Part shown: piece after piece, positions 39,780 through 52,305 of the stretch
Layout: each line of letters starts with the position of its first letter
How positions within the stretch are numbered: position 1 is the stretch's first letter
NCBI GenBank assembly: GCA_947034885.2
Contig: OX344754.2
Span: 19,052,501 to 19,116,500 of the forward strand
From: Thuidium tamariscinum
Taxonomy: Eukaryota > Streptophyta > Bryopsida > Hypnales > Thuidiaceae
Direction of reading: 5' to 3'
DNA length: 64,000 bases
Notes under the pieces: generated by a model
What the model was told of the DNA's origin: nothing
What the model saw: the letters and a program-made list of their open reading frames with translations, nothing else
The model's database searches: none
Translations under genes and position numbers: made by a program

Positions 39780-41168
39780 TTAACCCCTAAAGCCCTGAAC
39801 TGCGTTTTTCGAGATTATGAATTTTTTGGGCAACTCACTACAGATGGAGTTTTTTTTTTCTTTGAAATTTTGATACAAATTGTGCTCAAGGAGTAGCTTT
39901 AAGGCCCAACAATTTTCATAACTTTTGACTTCATGGTTAAAAAGTTATGGTAGGATACGTAGTTTTCTTTACTTGGCGGGCATCTGGGGCAGCTGAAAAA
40001 ACTTCTTAAAAAAACTTTTTCTTAAAAAGTGAAATTTCAAATTGATTCTTTAGGCTTATACAGACATAGGAAGCTTTGTTTCATCCCATTTGGATTAAGG
40101 AGTCAAAAGTTATGAACAATATTAGTTTGCAAGTAAGTATGGGCAACTCACTATAGATGGAGTTTTTGTTTATTTTCTTTGAAATTTTGAAACAATGTGT
40201 GCCCGAGGAGTAGCTTCAAGGCCCAACAATTTTCTTAACTATTGACTTCACGGTTAAAAAGTTATGACAGGATATGTTGTTTTCTTTACTCGGCGGGCAG
40301 CCCGGGCAGCTGAAAAAACTTATTCAAAAAAACTTTTTTCTTAAAAGTGAAATTTCAAATTGATTCTTTAGGTTTATACAAGCATGGGAATCTTTGAATC
40401 ATTCCATTTGGATTAATGAATCAAAAGTTATGAGGTTTTTTAGTTTGAGGTAGTTTCGGCTAGTTATAAAATCTCTACACCACAAAAAAAGTTTGAAATT
40501 CTTTATTTAATTCAATTTTCAATATTTTTGAAAAAAAACAAAAAACATTGGGTGTATATTCTTTAACACAACATTACAACCACTGGGATTGTCTTCTTTT
40601 AACTTTATAAATAAATTGTTGAAGAATTAGTATTTTGGCTCATTTTCTACTTCTTTCTACTTACTATTTTTTTCCTATATGTTTTACAATCTCAAATTAT
40701 CTGAAAATTTTCAAGCATGTAGCCAACTTCACTTGAAAAATGAATCCAAGGAGTTACAATCATTTTGGACATTTTCCATACAAATATGGTCTTTTGAAGT
40801 GCAGCTGCCCGGATTTTCGCAGTGGTAAAAAAATGATTTTTGTCACTTCAAACACTAATATCTTGCAATCTACACAGCAAAAACTTCTGAAATTTTTTCC
40901 ACATATTCTTAAACTTGTTCTCTAAAGGATCCTAAGGTTACTTTTGTCAAAAAATGTTTTTTTAAGAAAATTTGATAATTGTCTAAGAAATGATAGTTTT
41001 TAAGCGGTTTTGGTGAAAACATAGTCCAAAACTTTTTAGGGGTTTAAGCTACTCCTTGAGCACACCTTGTATCAAAATTTCAAAGAAAAAAAAACAAATT
41101 CCATGTGTAGTGAGCTACCCAAAAAATTCATAATCTCAGAAAACGCAGTTCAGGGCTTTAGGGGTTAA
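39780..41168. mobile_element. TTAACCCC-family DNA element, copy D, 1.39 kb, long terminal inverted repeats
   Basis: The left end TTAACCCCTAAAGCCCTGAA and the right end TTCAGGGCTTTAGGGGTTAA are exact inverse. The match continues inward (GCGTTTT, ATAATCTC-like, CACTACA) for about 70 bp, the best preserved termini of the family. Inside, a segment of about 310 bp is duplicated in tandem: GGGCAACTCACTA with GGCCCAACAATTTTC recur at 39,830 and 40,140, each followed by GGCAGCTGAAAAAACTT. No transposase frame is visible. Confidence 0.8.
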
Positions 41169-41929
41169 GATAAAAATGTCACTATTTTATTCACAATTCT
41201 CTAAGAATCTTTCTTACAATTTTTTATTTTTATTTTATTTATAAAAATAAAATAAATGGTGAAGATTTCATTTTAGATCTAATACAATTTAATTTTCAAA
41301 GTTCTCAAAGAGTCTTCTTGATTTTGGATTATTTTTCACTTTCATTTCAAAATAAAAATAGGTAAAGAATTAAATAATAAATTATCCATTTATTATTTGA
41401 AACATTTATCAACACTCATTTTCATTAACTTCAATCTACAATAGATGTTATTAAACATTTTCCATTCATTGGTAGCTAATTCAAAATCACAAAAAGAAAC
41501 AAAAAGACATAGAAGGTCGATGTGATCATTGTGATGAGTAGGGAGTATAAATGAAAGGTAGTAAAAAAGAAGGCTATTGAATTTTATGAAGACTATCCTA
41601 CTTATGTTTTCTTTGTGATGATAATCTAATATTAAAAAATAAAATGTGAATTTTAAATTAAAAAAATTCTATTTTTTTTCAATTTTCCTAAATTCCTTTA
41701 AACTATAAATTATTGGTCACTTTGGTACTATCAATTAAATCTTTAAGAAAAAAATTTACCTAAGAACTTCACCATTCACTCTTTGCAATTTTTCAAAGAG
41801 TTATATTACTTATATATTGTTTTTCACTTTGATTTAAAACAATAAAAGAATAATGAAAATTAATGTGGGGACACGATGTTGCCACTTGACACCTACAATT
41901 GATTTTTGTAGACCTACAAATCGCTTCTT
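41169..41929. other. AT-rich intergenic DNA, no feature recognised
   Basis: No coding signal on either strand. Confidence 0.5.
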
Positions 41930-42125
41930 TGTAACCGCAGTCGCCTCTTGGAACTTGTAGTCATTCTACCCGAAGTTGCCCTCTAGTTACCCGTAGTCAC
42001 CTTTTGCTACCCTTAGTCGCCCTAGCTGCAGTCGCTCTACCCGAAGTTGCTTCTTGGTACCCATAATCGCCCTAGCCCTAGCTGCTCTATCCAAAGTCGC
42101 CTCTTGGTACCCGTAGTCACCCCTA
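41930..42125. repeat. Degenerate GC-richer tandem repeat
   Basis: Short variants of TACCCGTAGTCGCC and CTACCCGAAGTTGCC alternate about nine times, with a longer period of about 70 bp (CTCTTGGTACCCGTAGTC recurs). No open frame is maintained. It is a minisatellite-like array in otherwise AT-rich DNA. Confidence 0.7.
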
Positions 42126-45100
42126 ACTATGCCACATAGATGCCACATGGCATTAAAGTGGCCAAACAGGAAGAATAAATTTTTTTACTAAAAGTCAAAG
42201 ATAAATTTGACTTTTTGGAACGTCGCAGAGGGTCAATTGGGCATTGTATGATATCTTGATGTCTTGATGTTGCGCTATGTGACATAACAACCTTGCAACT
42301 TATCTTTGGAATAGTGAACATTAAAAGTCTCAAATTGACCATTTTTTCTCATTTCAATGAATACGGCTTTAAGTACACAAAGTCCTTTGGATACACAAAT
42401 AAATGTTCATTCAACACTTTCAAAAACAAGGGCTTAAAAGGGTTTCCACCTTGTAGAAGTAAATTTTTTGGGGTAATTTTGACCCTTTTGCACTTGTTTT
42501 GACTAAGAATTTCAAAGGGTTGCCTATTGTTCTAGTACAAAAATGCCATAATTGGCTCCATTGTCTTCTTGAGCATTAAGCTCTACAACACAACGCAATT
42601 TGAGATCTGGTTGAAACTCTTAAGAATTCGCAAACATTAGGATGAATGAAGACCGCTTTTGTCCCAATGAGGGTGGGTTGACGATCCAAGAACACACTGT
42701 CTTTAGATCATTGCATGTTTTTATCCTTAAAAGAGGAGTTAGGCTTGCATTGACACAACACTCCGTTCAAGTCAAAAACAAAGTTCAACCAAGTCTTCCC
42801 CATATAGGGAACTATTAGAAACATATTCCATGGTACACTCTCTTATTAGCTCTCCAATACTACTTGATGAAATCAAAATAACAAAAAAGATGGTGTTACC
42901 TATTGAAATGCAGAACCAAGTGACCTATACAATGGCAAATCCCACTGTCCCCTACTGTGTGATTGAAAAAATTCTCCATTAAAACATTGTTTGCATGCCA
43001 ATGGATAGTGCACACTTTTAAGTCTTTTCTACTGAACAAAACATGTTAAAAATCGATTCATCAGAGACATGTCTATTGAAAATTATTTACTAATAGGTTT
43101 TTATTTCAACAAAAAGCGAGATTGATTTTGAATTTTGCAATGAATTAGCAAAATGGAGAGAGATGGATATTACAAAACAATCCATTTGATAGTACTAAGA
43201 GGTGGCATGATAGAGTCTTTTGAAGAAGAGGCATGTTAAGGTAACCTTTATTTTCAATTTCTTTTCAACACTATACATTAAAGTTTCAATTAAAAATCAA
43301 ACTTTAGGTTAGAGTCTTACATTTAGAATTAGAATTTAGAATATTGTATTTAATTGTTAGAAGTTTCTGAAAATGTATTACGCTTAAAAATTCACCAAAA
43401 AATAAGAAAGTTATAAGAGGATAAACTTTGAATGTTAATTTGGATGAAAAATTAAAATTTCATCCAAAAAAATCATAAAAAGAACCTAAAAATATAGGTA
43501 GGATTTAGAATTTGTAGGTCTAACCAAAAGTCAAATTTCTTATTTTGAATCAAAAGTAATTGGTGGATGAAGTTTAAATCACTAAACTTTCAAATGAACT
43601 TCATCCATTAATAACTTTTCCATTAAGAATCTAATGTTTAAGTGTCTTACCTTGTTGAAAAGCTAATTTTTTTATTTCCATCTTAAAAATCTATAAATAA
43701 TAAAAATAGTAATTTTAGAATAGAAAATTTGAATTAGGTCAAGCAAGAGGAAAATTGAAAAGAATCTTTAAAGAACCACTAAAGAATAATTTGAATTAGG
43801 AATCAATTAGAAAATCTTTTGAAGATTTTAGATCCTATTCCCACTTTAAAAATACTTTAAATTTGAATAAAAAGAAGTTTGATGAAGTTTGATCCTAATT
43901 TGGATGAAGTTCCTTGGTTCTAGGTCAATTTAGGTTTAGTTTTAGGATAAGCTAATTAACATAATTAAAAACTCAATCTTAAAATTTGAAGTTTTTTTCA
44001 ATTATCTTTGCTATTTTAATTTAGTGTATGAAGTTTTAGGTTAGTTTGGGGGTCAATATTTCACCCATTGATATCATTTGCTAGGAAAGTCAAAATTCAA
44101 GTTGCTTTATCATTTTGAAAAGGAAAAAAATATTGAATTCTATAAATTATTTTAGATAGAACTTTAGGTTGAATTAGAATCAACCATTAGGAAAAATTTC
44201 AATCCTGCAAGGGGTTATTAAGATTTGGTTTTTAGCCCCACATTAGTACAAATACAAAATATTATTAAAAAAACTAAAAAAAACTTTTAAAATTTAAAAT
44301 AGTCAGTCTGATGTTGCTTTGATCATAACATTCAGTAGCCCATGGAAGGACTGCCTTTTCCTTGGTGAAGTCCCCATCACCTAATTTCATCTGACACTTC
44401 TTGGAATTGCAACTTTAGTTACTGATTGGAGTGAAATACCATTGGTGCTGGATGGAATGGTGTGGGATATTCCACACCATTTCATCCGTTGGAAGGCAGT
44501 GTGCCAGGCTGCTACTGAATGTTATGATAGGCCATTGATGGTGCCACGTTAGATTCCAAATTTAAAAAAGTAAAAAAAAATTTTGATTTTGATTTTTTTT
44601 CTATAGTTGCATCGTAGAGGTTCAAAACTTGCGGCCTTTTTGAGCGCTGAAGTTTTTTCCAATGTAGTTTGCTTTCAAGATTGAGATATATCAAAGAATT
44701 GAAACTTTTAACCAAGAAAGTTTGTTTCAAGTTGGTTTAAATTGATCAAGTTAGCATAAATTAAGTATTCATTGCTTGCAATGTCCTTATTTAGATCAAC
44801 CTAACATTTATTTCATCAAATGCCATCAAAACCCATATGCTAAGGTTCTAGCTTAAAGGGGGAGTTAGAATTGCCCATAAAGACGTCTATTTATTTAGTG
44901 ACATTATAAATTGTACCATGTCTATAGGTTAGTTTTACTTCTTTATATTACTCCTATGAAGCCTTGTCTAGAATATATCATTTTTGCCAAATCCTAATCA
45001 ATATTTTTTTATCATCTCACTCTTTGTCTAAGTTGTAGGTTTAAGCATCTATGCTTGCTAGGCTTTTTGTTGCCATATTATGGCTTTGGAAGAAGATAAG

Positions 45101-46435
45101 CCTATATTTGAGGCCTTGCTTGTTTCTTTCATCTACATTGTTGCAATTCTTGAGATTGAGCCTAAATGCTATATGACTCAATTGGTTGATTTTGACTACA
45201 AGGAAGTGGAAGTCCGCCATGTAGTAAGGACATTCCGATTCAATAAGTAATTTATCTTTAATATTTTTATATATGATTGTAAAGTTTTATATTCTACTTG
45301 ATTTTTGTATTAATTTCTTTGTACACAAACTAAAAAAAATGAAGACATCAATACATTGCCTATTCTTTGCAAATACAACATTCTTCCATAGCCCCCTAAA
45401 GCTTTTCAGTTGCTACTCTATAGTGACTAACAACATTTTCTTTAGTATTCTCTTGAAAAAATGGATTTAAGCCCACCAATTGCATGCTATAGGCAACAAA
45501 ATACTCTACCAAGTGACTTGTAAACTCCATAGTAATTATAGTGGTTTGGGAATTTGTAGACATAGAGTGATGATCTTGGTGCAAGAAAAATAAGTGATGC
45601 AAACATACAATTGATTTCATCTTTTTGCAAAGATGAAATCATCAACTCTATTTAGCAAGGAGACAACTCAATGTGATTTAGATTGCATGCAATAGTGACT
45701 GTGCCTTCAAAACATGTTCTAGGATGAGAATTCAAATGCAATTTAGAATAAAAATTATGTTAATGACCAAATGGAATGCAAAATTTTATAAGTTTTATGG
45801 TTATTTTAGCACTAATAAAATACTGCTATATAAAAATAAGGTCTCTCATGGGATTTAAAAATGTGAGTAAGTAAAATGGAATAATTCAAAACCATACATC
45901 TCTTATTAATTTTAAGAATATATAATTATTCATTGCCATTACATCATTTTTGAGGTCTTTGGAAGAATGCAAGTTCTTGGACTGTGAAAATGTTGTAAGA
46001 ACTTTGGAAACATTGTGGTAAATTCTAGAAACTCTACCACATAAGCAAGTTGACATGGTCAAGAGATTGCCACATCCAAAAATACAATTAAGTAATTAAT
46101 TAAAAAAATTAACTATTGAATATATATATATATAAATAAAAATACTTTAAATATTTTTTATACATTATAAATTTTTTGAAAAAAAAGAGGTTTAAAAAAA
46201 ATTTAATTTAAAAAATCACACAAGTTTTGCTTTGTTCAACACTTTTCGGAAGCACCTCCAAAACAATCTGTGAGATAGCTAAAAAATCATGCAATGTCTA
46301 TGTTCAATAGATAGACATTATAGTTGTAATGTACAATATAATTTTTATCTCTTACAATGTTCAAATGACATCCTTGAACCTTATCCAAAGTTAATTGTCA
46401 TTATTCTTCATCACCATTTAACTATTAATAAATAC
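42126..46435. other. Intergenic DNA, repeat relics only
   Basis: No gene recognised. 44,450-44,530 (GGTGTGGGATATTCCACACC, then ACTGAATGTTATG) resembles 10,850-10,950. 45,950-46,110 (GAGGTCTTTGGAAGAATGCA, then ACATGGTCAAGAGATTGCC) is a relic of the 3,356/34,060 repeat family. Confidence 0.4.
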
Positions 46436-46515
46436 TACTCCCTCTATTTCTAAAAAGGACCCATTCATGTTTCCTTTGTATTTGGCAAATGCTAAAACGA
46501 GATACAGAGGGAGTA
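46436..46515. mobile_element. Short Stowaway-like MITE
   Basis: TACTCCCTCTATTTC on the left and GATACAGAGGGAGTA on the right are inverted, with TA at each end as the expected target. This is the classical plant Stowaway (Tc1/mariner-derived) terminus. At 80 bp it is an internally deleted copy. It lies about 360 bp upstream of the UMP1 start codon. Confidence 0.8.
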
Positions 46516-46878
46516 CCATTTTACCCCAATCATCATGGCCCTCACAAACATATGTTCAATTTTAGAAACATAAGGTGTCCCATTGATGGAATTTCTCAAT
46601 ATTTCATCTGAAATTTGGATGGATTCAGTTATGAAATTTTACCTCTAATGGAATTATTTTTTATAATCTGTACCCAGTGGAAGGGAATTTTTCAAAACCT
46701 CTCCACCGAAGTCTTCATGAAGCATTTTCCACCAGGAATTGGTCGTCTCCCTTGATTCCAGAAACCAAACCCTATTTTCGCTCTTCTCCATCCCTCGCCA
46801 TCCCCATTTCTCAAATCTTCCATCTTCCGCTTTCTACTACTCTTTCTCGATTTTCTTCCGATTTTCTTAATCATAGCC

Positions 46879-48247
46879 ATGGTGTGTGATTCCGCCGTTC
46901 TCTTGGTCATTTTATGTTTATTTTTTTGAGTTCTCTTAGGCGTTCGGTTAAGGTGACAATTTCGGGAAAGAAGTTCTGGTTCAATTGTTGGAGGACTTTA
47001 TTCCGATTTTGTTTTTGATGTAGGATTGATTTGGTAAGCGATGGTTGCTTTGTTGCAGGAGGGTGTTCAATTGCCTCATGATGTGTTCGGTTCTCACGAT
47101 ACGCTTCGTCACGGTCTGCCTGCGTTCAAGAATGACGTGCTGGCCGTTCACCCTGTGGAGGTCATCCAGCGAACTGTAAGCTTTTGGCACCTTAATTTGG
47201 ATATTTGTTTGCTTCGGTGGAGGAGAAGGAGAACGTTACTGTACACTTCTCTTCGTCTGATCCGAGGATAGGGTCTGAAGAGCACTTCTAGAGTGCATGC
47301 TCTTGAATTCAATATGGGACTGTTGGGGAAAGAGATGTCTGTGATCTTACAAAGTCATTTTGTTGCTAGATCACTTCACGAGCAAGAATAGGGTACCGGG
47401 TGCATTGTGATGACTACTGCATGTTGCCTGGAACAATTGGTGAAATTCTGTTGTATTCTGTCGCTTGTAAATCTGATCCTTGACTCTTGCAGTTGATATT
47501 GTTCGAGTTTCATAATGGATTTCACAAGTTTTCTGCGTAAATTTGAGAGTTTTAAGGGTTCCATTTACACCAGAGGACTAGGCTTTCTTTTTGTCTCAGA
47601 AGTTTGACTGATTATGTGTGTGCTGCATTTGTGAAGTCCAAAGCTATGCAGGCTCAAACTAAGCGGACATTGCTGGAAAGGGCTTATGGTTCAGCGTTTC
47701 CTATGAAAATGGATATTGAGCGCCAAATTTTGACACGGTAAGAGAGTCATATGAAATCACGATCATATTTTTTCACCTGACAGGCCATCTTCCGGAAACT
47801 GGCATTTGTCAGTCAAGTTTTGGTCCCATTTTGTATTCAAGCTTCTAATTGGGATGACCTTTACAGATTCCAGCGCCCCACTGGCCTCATTCCTTCATCA
47901 ATGCTTGGTCTCGAATCGTTGACCGGAGAATCAGAAGAATTTGGGTTCGAAGATTTCTTGAATGGTTAGTTGATCTTGCTTTCACTGGACTGGGAATTAA
48001 CGCTTATGATGCCTAGATAGTTATTCGCTTTCTGTATCCTTTTAAAGATTTTTCGAATAATATGAAGCTGGCTCTAAATTATACTGAAAATGCCTTCTGG
48101 AATGTGGTCTGCCCATTGTTCTAACTGGGAGTTATTGTTTGTGCAGATCCAAGAGAGTCGGATACATTTGTACCCCTGGATTTACATGAAGGCATGGAAG
48201 TTCGTCTTGGTCTTTCAAAGGGACCCGTTTCACGCTCGTTCTTTTGA
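46879..48247 (+). CDS. UMP1: Proteasome maturation factor UMP1 (POMP)
   Basis: UMP1/POMP is the short-lived chaperone that joins half-proteasomes during 20S core assembly and becomes the first substrate of the finished proteasome. Five exons: 46879-46881, 47059-47175, 47637-47737, 47867-47964, 48147-48247. All are GT-AG and phase-consistent, giving 139 aa against about 141 in the Arabidopsis family as I recall it. Conserved segments in order: SHDTLRHGLPAFKNDVLAVH, TLLERAYGSAFPMKMDIERQ, FQRPTGLIPSSMLGLESLTG, FGFEDFLN, DPRESDTF and the C-terminal GMEVRLGLSKGPVSRSFF. The start is an inference. Exon 1 would hold only the ATG in a good context (AGCCATGG) before GTGTGTG, joining TTGTTGCAG|GAGGGT. 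An in-frame ATG at 47041 inside the putative intron is the alternative (MVALLQEGVQ). The gene is convergent with the plastid-protein gene downstream and looks intact. Confidence 0.95.
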
Positions 48248-49249
48248 TTCTTAATGGAGCTGCTTATGACGATTTTAGATCTTAGGAATTGTTGCAAATT
48301 ATTACATCTAATTGCTCGAGCAGCTTTATCAAGCTTCACCTTCTGTACATACGATTAAATGTTAGTCGTCTTCTTTTCCGTTTTCTGTGCCTACTTTGTT
48401 GTAAACCATCTGTCGTTTAACGCACAGCAGGTGACTGAAATGCTTGTTTCACGAGGATTGTTTTTGAAGATTTATAATGTGATGATTGGTTTGTTTGTGA
48501 CGATGTTCCAGTCGTATCAAGAAGGCATTTCGATGATATGATTTCATGTGTGCAATTGCTTAGTGGCTTTACTACTCCTGGGTTGGTTTCAGACCGTCTA
48601 GGTCTGATAATCGAGAGATTCTAACCAAGCATAGTTCAGCCTTAGATCATTTGCCCTTCTACGAGATTCTTGTTAAAAATCAATTAGCAAAAAAGTCCTG
48701 CCATTCAAGCGATCAGAAGCTGGAAAGAATGATACAAAGGAAATAACAAGTAGCCAGACCGTACAAAGTATCAAATTCTATGAAATGAAGCAGGTCCTGA
48801 TCTTTCAATTGTGCTCAAATCTCATCCCAAGGAGAAACTAATTTAGGTAAGGAAGTTTCTCCCCGATTTCTCGTTGGTTTACTTACCAAGCGCTGAACAA
48901 CCTCTTCAAACTTACATATTGAATTGAATGTAAAACATAGGTAAACAGCGAAGCATGTGTGCAGGTTGTTACCCTGAAAAAGCGGTAAGCGCCAAAATTA
49001 GCGCTTTGTAATTGAATCAAAAGAAACAATATCCTATCTGATGAGCTCTACAGGCAAGATTACGGTAATTCAAAGCTGAGAAAATGCTCCTGGTGCGCAA
49101 AATGCAATCAATTTCAAAGGCAGCAGAACGTCTGTCCAGTTTACAATCAAATATCAAAACCGCCTCTCATACTGGGGCTCTTTCAATGAGCAAACACATA
49201 ATACTGTACATCCAACTTTGTCACCAACAAGTTCGGAAATACATTTCTT

Positions 49250-51009
49250 TCAGACACTTCGTCTCACTTTGAGTAGGCTGCTAGTGAGCCAGCAAGGAGG
49301 TAGCACACCTCTGCTACGTCTGGACAAGGAAAACATCCATTCAGAATCTACATCATTCTTAGCGTGCTTCAGCTTTAGCTTGATCTCACAGTGATCCTCG
49401 TCATCTCCCTCAGTGTCGACAATCTCGTATCCATTATGGCAAATCAGCTCCGGATACCTGACATCGGTGACACGAGCATCAGTGCTGATTGTATAAAAGA
49501 ATAGAAAGATCTAAGATTGCAAGAACTGAGTGTTACCTGGACTTGAATTTTAGTGCAAAGTGGCCAAAGTGGTACAGATCCGAGGGGAATCCAAAATACT
49601 CTGACAAAGAGCCTCCATCTACAGCTCCCTCAGAATCTGCGAAGTGGTACAAAACCTAAAAGACCAAGTTTTCAAAATCAGTGGGTAGATAGATTACAAG
49701 TGATACCAAAGAAAGCTACAACAACATGGTGCTCATACCGAGAGGTTTTCATAAAACAGAACGATATGTAAGGTATAAACCGAAGGAATTCCTGGAAATA
49801 ATTAGAATCTTTAACAAGAATGCACCTCAAGACCATGGTCAGGTCGAGGAAGATCGTTGTGCGCAAGCGCACTCATCTGTACCACGACGGCCTCCTCAGC
49901 CGTAAGCTTCATGTAAAAAAAATTGCTCGATATCAGTGTAAAGAGTTGCCAATAAGGTTCAAGGCAAAGAGAAATACAACCAGAAAAATGGTATACAAGA
50001 AATTTCAACAGCAAATGGAACCAAACACTGCATTCTCTGATTAGTGCGTGATAGTACCTTCGCCTCGGGCTTCACCGAAGGTCCTGTAGCGCTAGCATCG
50101 TTCCTCTCGACGCTGTCAAGAACTAGGAGAAGCACATGTCACGAAGGAAGCCACGTTCCGACCTTGCGGTAAAATTTTCTCACAGACGAAGACTCGGTTA
50201 ATTATTAGAAAAACGAGAAAAAAAAGAAAAAAACTACATTCAGCGTCCACATTGTAATCGCCTGACATCCTCAAATGAAGCTATTGATCCAATTGAAAAG
50301 TGATTCACGCCTCTGACACACACACAAGAACAACGGGTGTAAAATTCTTGCTCGCGTCATCAGGAAATTTGAAATCCTAGGCAGCAAACCTCAATCAGTT
50401 GCTGTGATCTCAATACTGTAAGTATATAGTAGGTCATTGGAAGAGCATTTTTGGCAACTTTTCAAGATGATGCCGTTCGTTTAGCTTGATCCAGAAGTGA
50501 GAAAGAAGGCACAAAAAGTCAATTTTTCTCTGCATAGTGTTGTCATATTTGTTGCTACACCTTGACCTGCTTGCTGTGATCTCGATAAACCGAGTTAGGT
50601 GTCTTACACTAGCCTCGTAGAATCGCATTTTCCTGGTAACTTTCCAACCAGATATCACTCAATTTGAGTGCAATCATTGATTGCATCATCTCTTATTAGC
50701 CAAGAATTCAATTACTGTCTAATCCCCCGAGAAAACAGCAGAAATTGAAATAAAGGAGAACAACACTCACCTTCCCCCGTCAACGTGCTGTGACGCACAT
50801 AACCTGTGAAGATTTTCGACGCGAAATCCTCTGGTGGCAATCACCAAACGAGAACGACTCCAGGTGGCACGGTCCACAGGTCGAGAAATGGACGAAGAGG
50901 CCGGTGGACACCATTGCGAGAAGCGACTAGGGTAAGTATAAGAGGCCGAGGCTTGGGAGGAAAATGCACAAGGGAAGGAGGAGGAGCGCAGCTGAAGAAT
51001 GTCCGCCAT
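49250..51009 (-). CDS. Conserved plant protein, probably plastid-targeted, function unknown
   Basis: Six exons on the minus strand: 50771-51009, 50238-50269, 50058-50122, 49826-49906, 49537-49655, 49250-49484. All are GT-AG and in phase, giving 256 aa. The first about 60 residues are rich in Ser, Arg and Ala with few acids (MADILQLRSSSFPCAFSSQA start), as expected of a chloroplast transit peptide. The mature part contains MSGDYNVDAEFLDSVERND, then LTAEEAVVVQMSALAHND, LPRPDHGLEVLYHFADSEG, SEYFGFPSDLYHFGHFALKF and an acidic patch TEGDDEDHCEIKLKLKH. No catalytic motif or membrane span is visible. The layout (TAEEAVVxQM, then RPDHGxEVxY) is reminiscent of uncharacterised plant plastid proteins I have seen, but I cannot name the family. 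It is tail-to-tail with UMP1, about 1 kb apart, and looks intact. Confidence 0.85.
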
Positions 51010-52093
51010 GGCAGCAGAGTAAGGAAAGAAGCAAACTGAAGAAAAAGCCGAAAAACAAGAACTAACCAGCCGATTGTGATTCTGTCTCTCTATGACCGCG
51101 GGATCCTAGGACCGAGGCAACCACGGGTCACACAAGTCAGCTCAGCAACTCATGCCCATCAGATCATTCTGCTGCCCGCGTCGTGGGTTGTGAATCTGCG
51201 CTTCCTTGCTCCGAACTTGAAGGCTTTGCCAAATTCGCAGACAATTAAGAGTTTCTTTGGATTTCGAGGGCGGTAATCCACACAGGTGTGCCACTACGAT
51301 ATCGCTGCTCTGTGATTTTTCAATATGAGAATGCCACTCCTGACTCATGCCAGTGGTGACCACCGCGTTTCTCATATTGATTTTATAAACCGTGGAGTGC
51401 TGCATCATCGTCTGCCACTGATGCAGTTTTAGTCATAACCTTCGTATTGTGGTCCAATTAGGGACTGGTCTGATAACATTGGTTTACATTGGTTGATAGA
51501 GGTTTATTGGCTTTTAGAGGGCCAAGTCAAGGGCCAAGTCAGAGAGGTTCTATTTTTTCTGGTACATGGCCCATTGTAGCCATGCTTCTATTGTAGACAT
51601 CTATTGTGGGGCTTTGTTTTGGCATGTAAATCCATTGCTCTTGAACAAAGAAAATTTTGGGCCTCACAAAGGTGGGAATGTAGCAATAGTCAAAGTTTCA
51701 AGTGACCACAACAAAACCTCCTCCGCTTTGAGTAGGGCCATACAATATAATAGTAGAAAATTTTGGCAAAGAACAATTAGGTCTTGACATTATGTTGATT
51801 GGAGCTAAAAGATTGGAGCCACAATATATGAAGGAGAAGATCATCATGGAATTTTTATTTTTTTGCCAATTCTAGCTACTCGTAATACATTCATACTTCA
51901 CTAAAAAAAATCATCATTTATAAATTCATTCATTATCATTTTCATTGTCTTTGCTACAAAAAATGATTTATGGCTTCTTGAAGCAACACCACAAAGTTAA
52001 GGTCACTCATCATTGAGCCATATTAGGAACGCTTTACACCTAGAGATCAAGCCAATTCTCTTGAAGTCAATTGCACAAATTTCTAGTTCTTAT
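51010..52093. other. 5' flank of the plastid-protein gene and intergenic DNA
   Basis: GC-richer to about 51,450, probably leader and promoter of the minus-strand gene, then AT-rich. Includes a short hairpin (CAATATGAGAA near 51,320 and TTCTCATATTG near 51,366). No further gene recognised. Confidence 0.4.
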
Positions 52094-52305
52094 CACTACA
52101 AGAGAAAAGGGTGTTTTAAGTATAGTCCTAGAGATAACAATTTAAGTAATGACCTTTTTAGAACACTTTAAGTAAGAAATAAGTGTCTTTTTAGTAAAAT
52201 GTTACTAAAAAGATACTTATTTCTTACTTAAAGTGTTCTAAAAAGGTCATTACTTAAAATGTTATCTCTAGGACTATACTTAAAACACCCCTTTCTCTTG
52301 TAGTG
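52094..52305. mobile_element. 212-bp CACTA-type MITE, second copy
   Basis: Same termini, length and foldback structure as the element at 31,006-31,217, with a different 3-bp target duplication (TAT at 52091-52093 and 52306-52308). The two copies differ at only a few positions (for example TTTAGTAAAATGTTACTAAA at the centre). Equal length, near identity and different targets indicate recent mobilisation. Confidence 0.92.
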
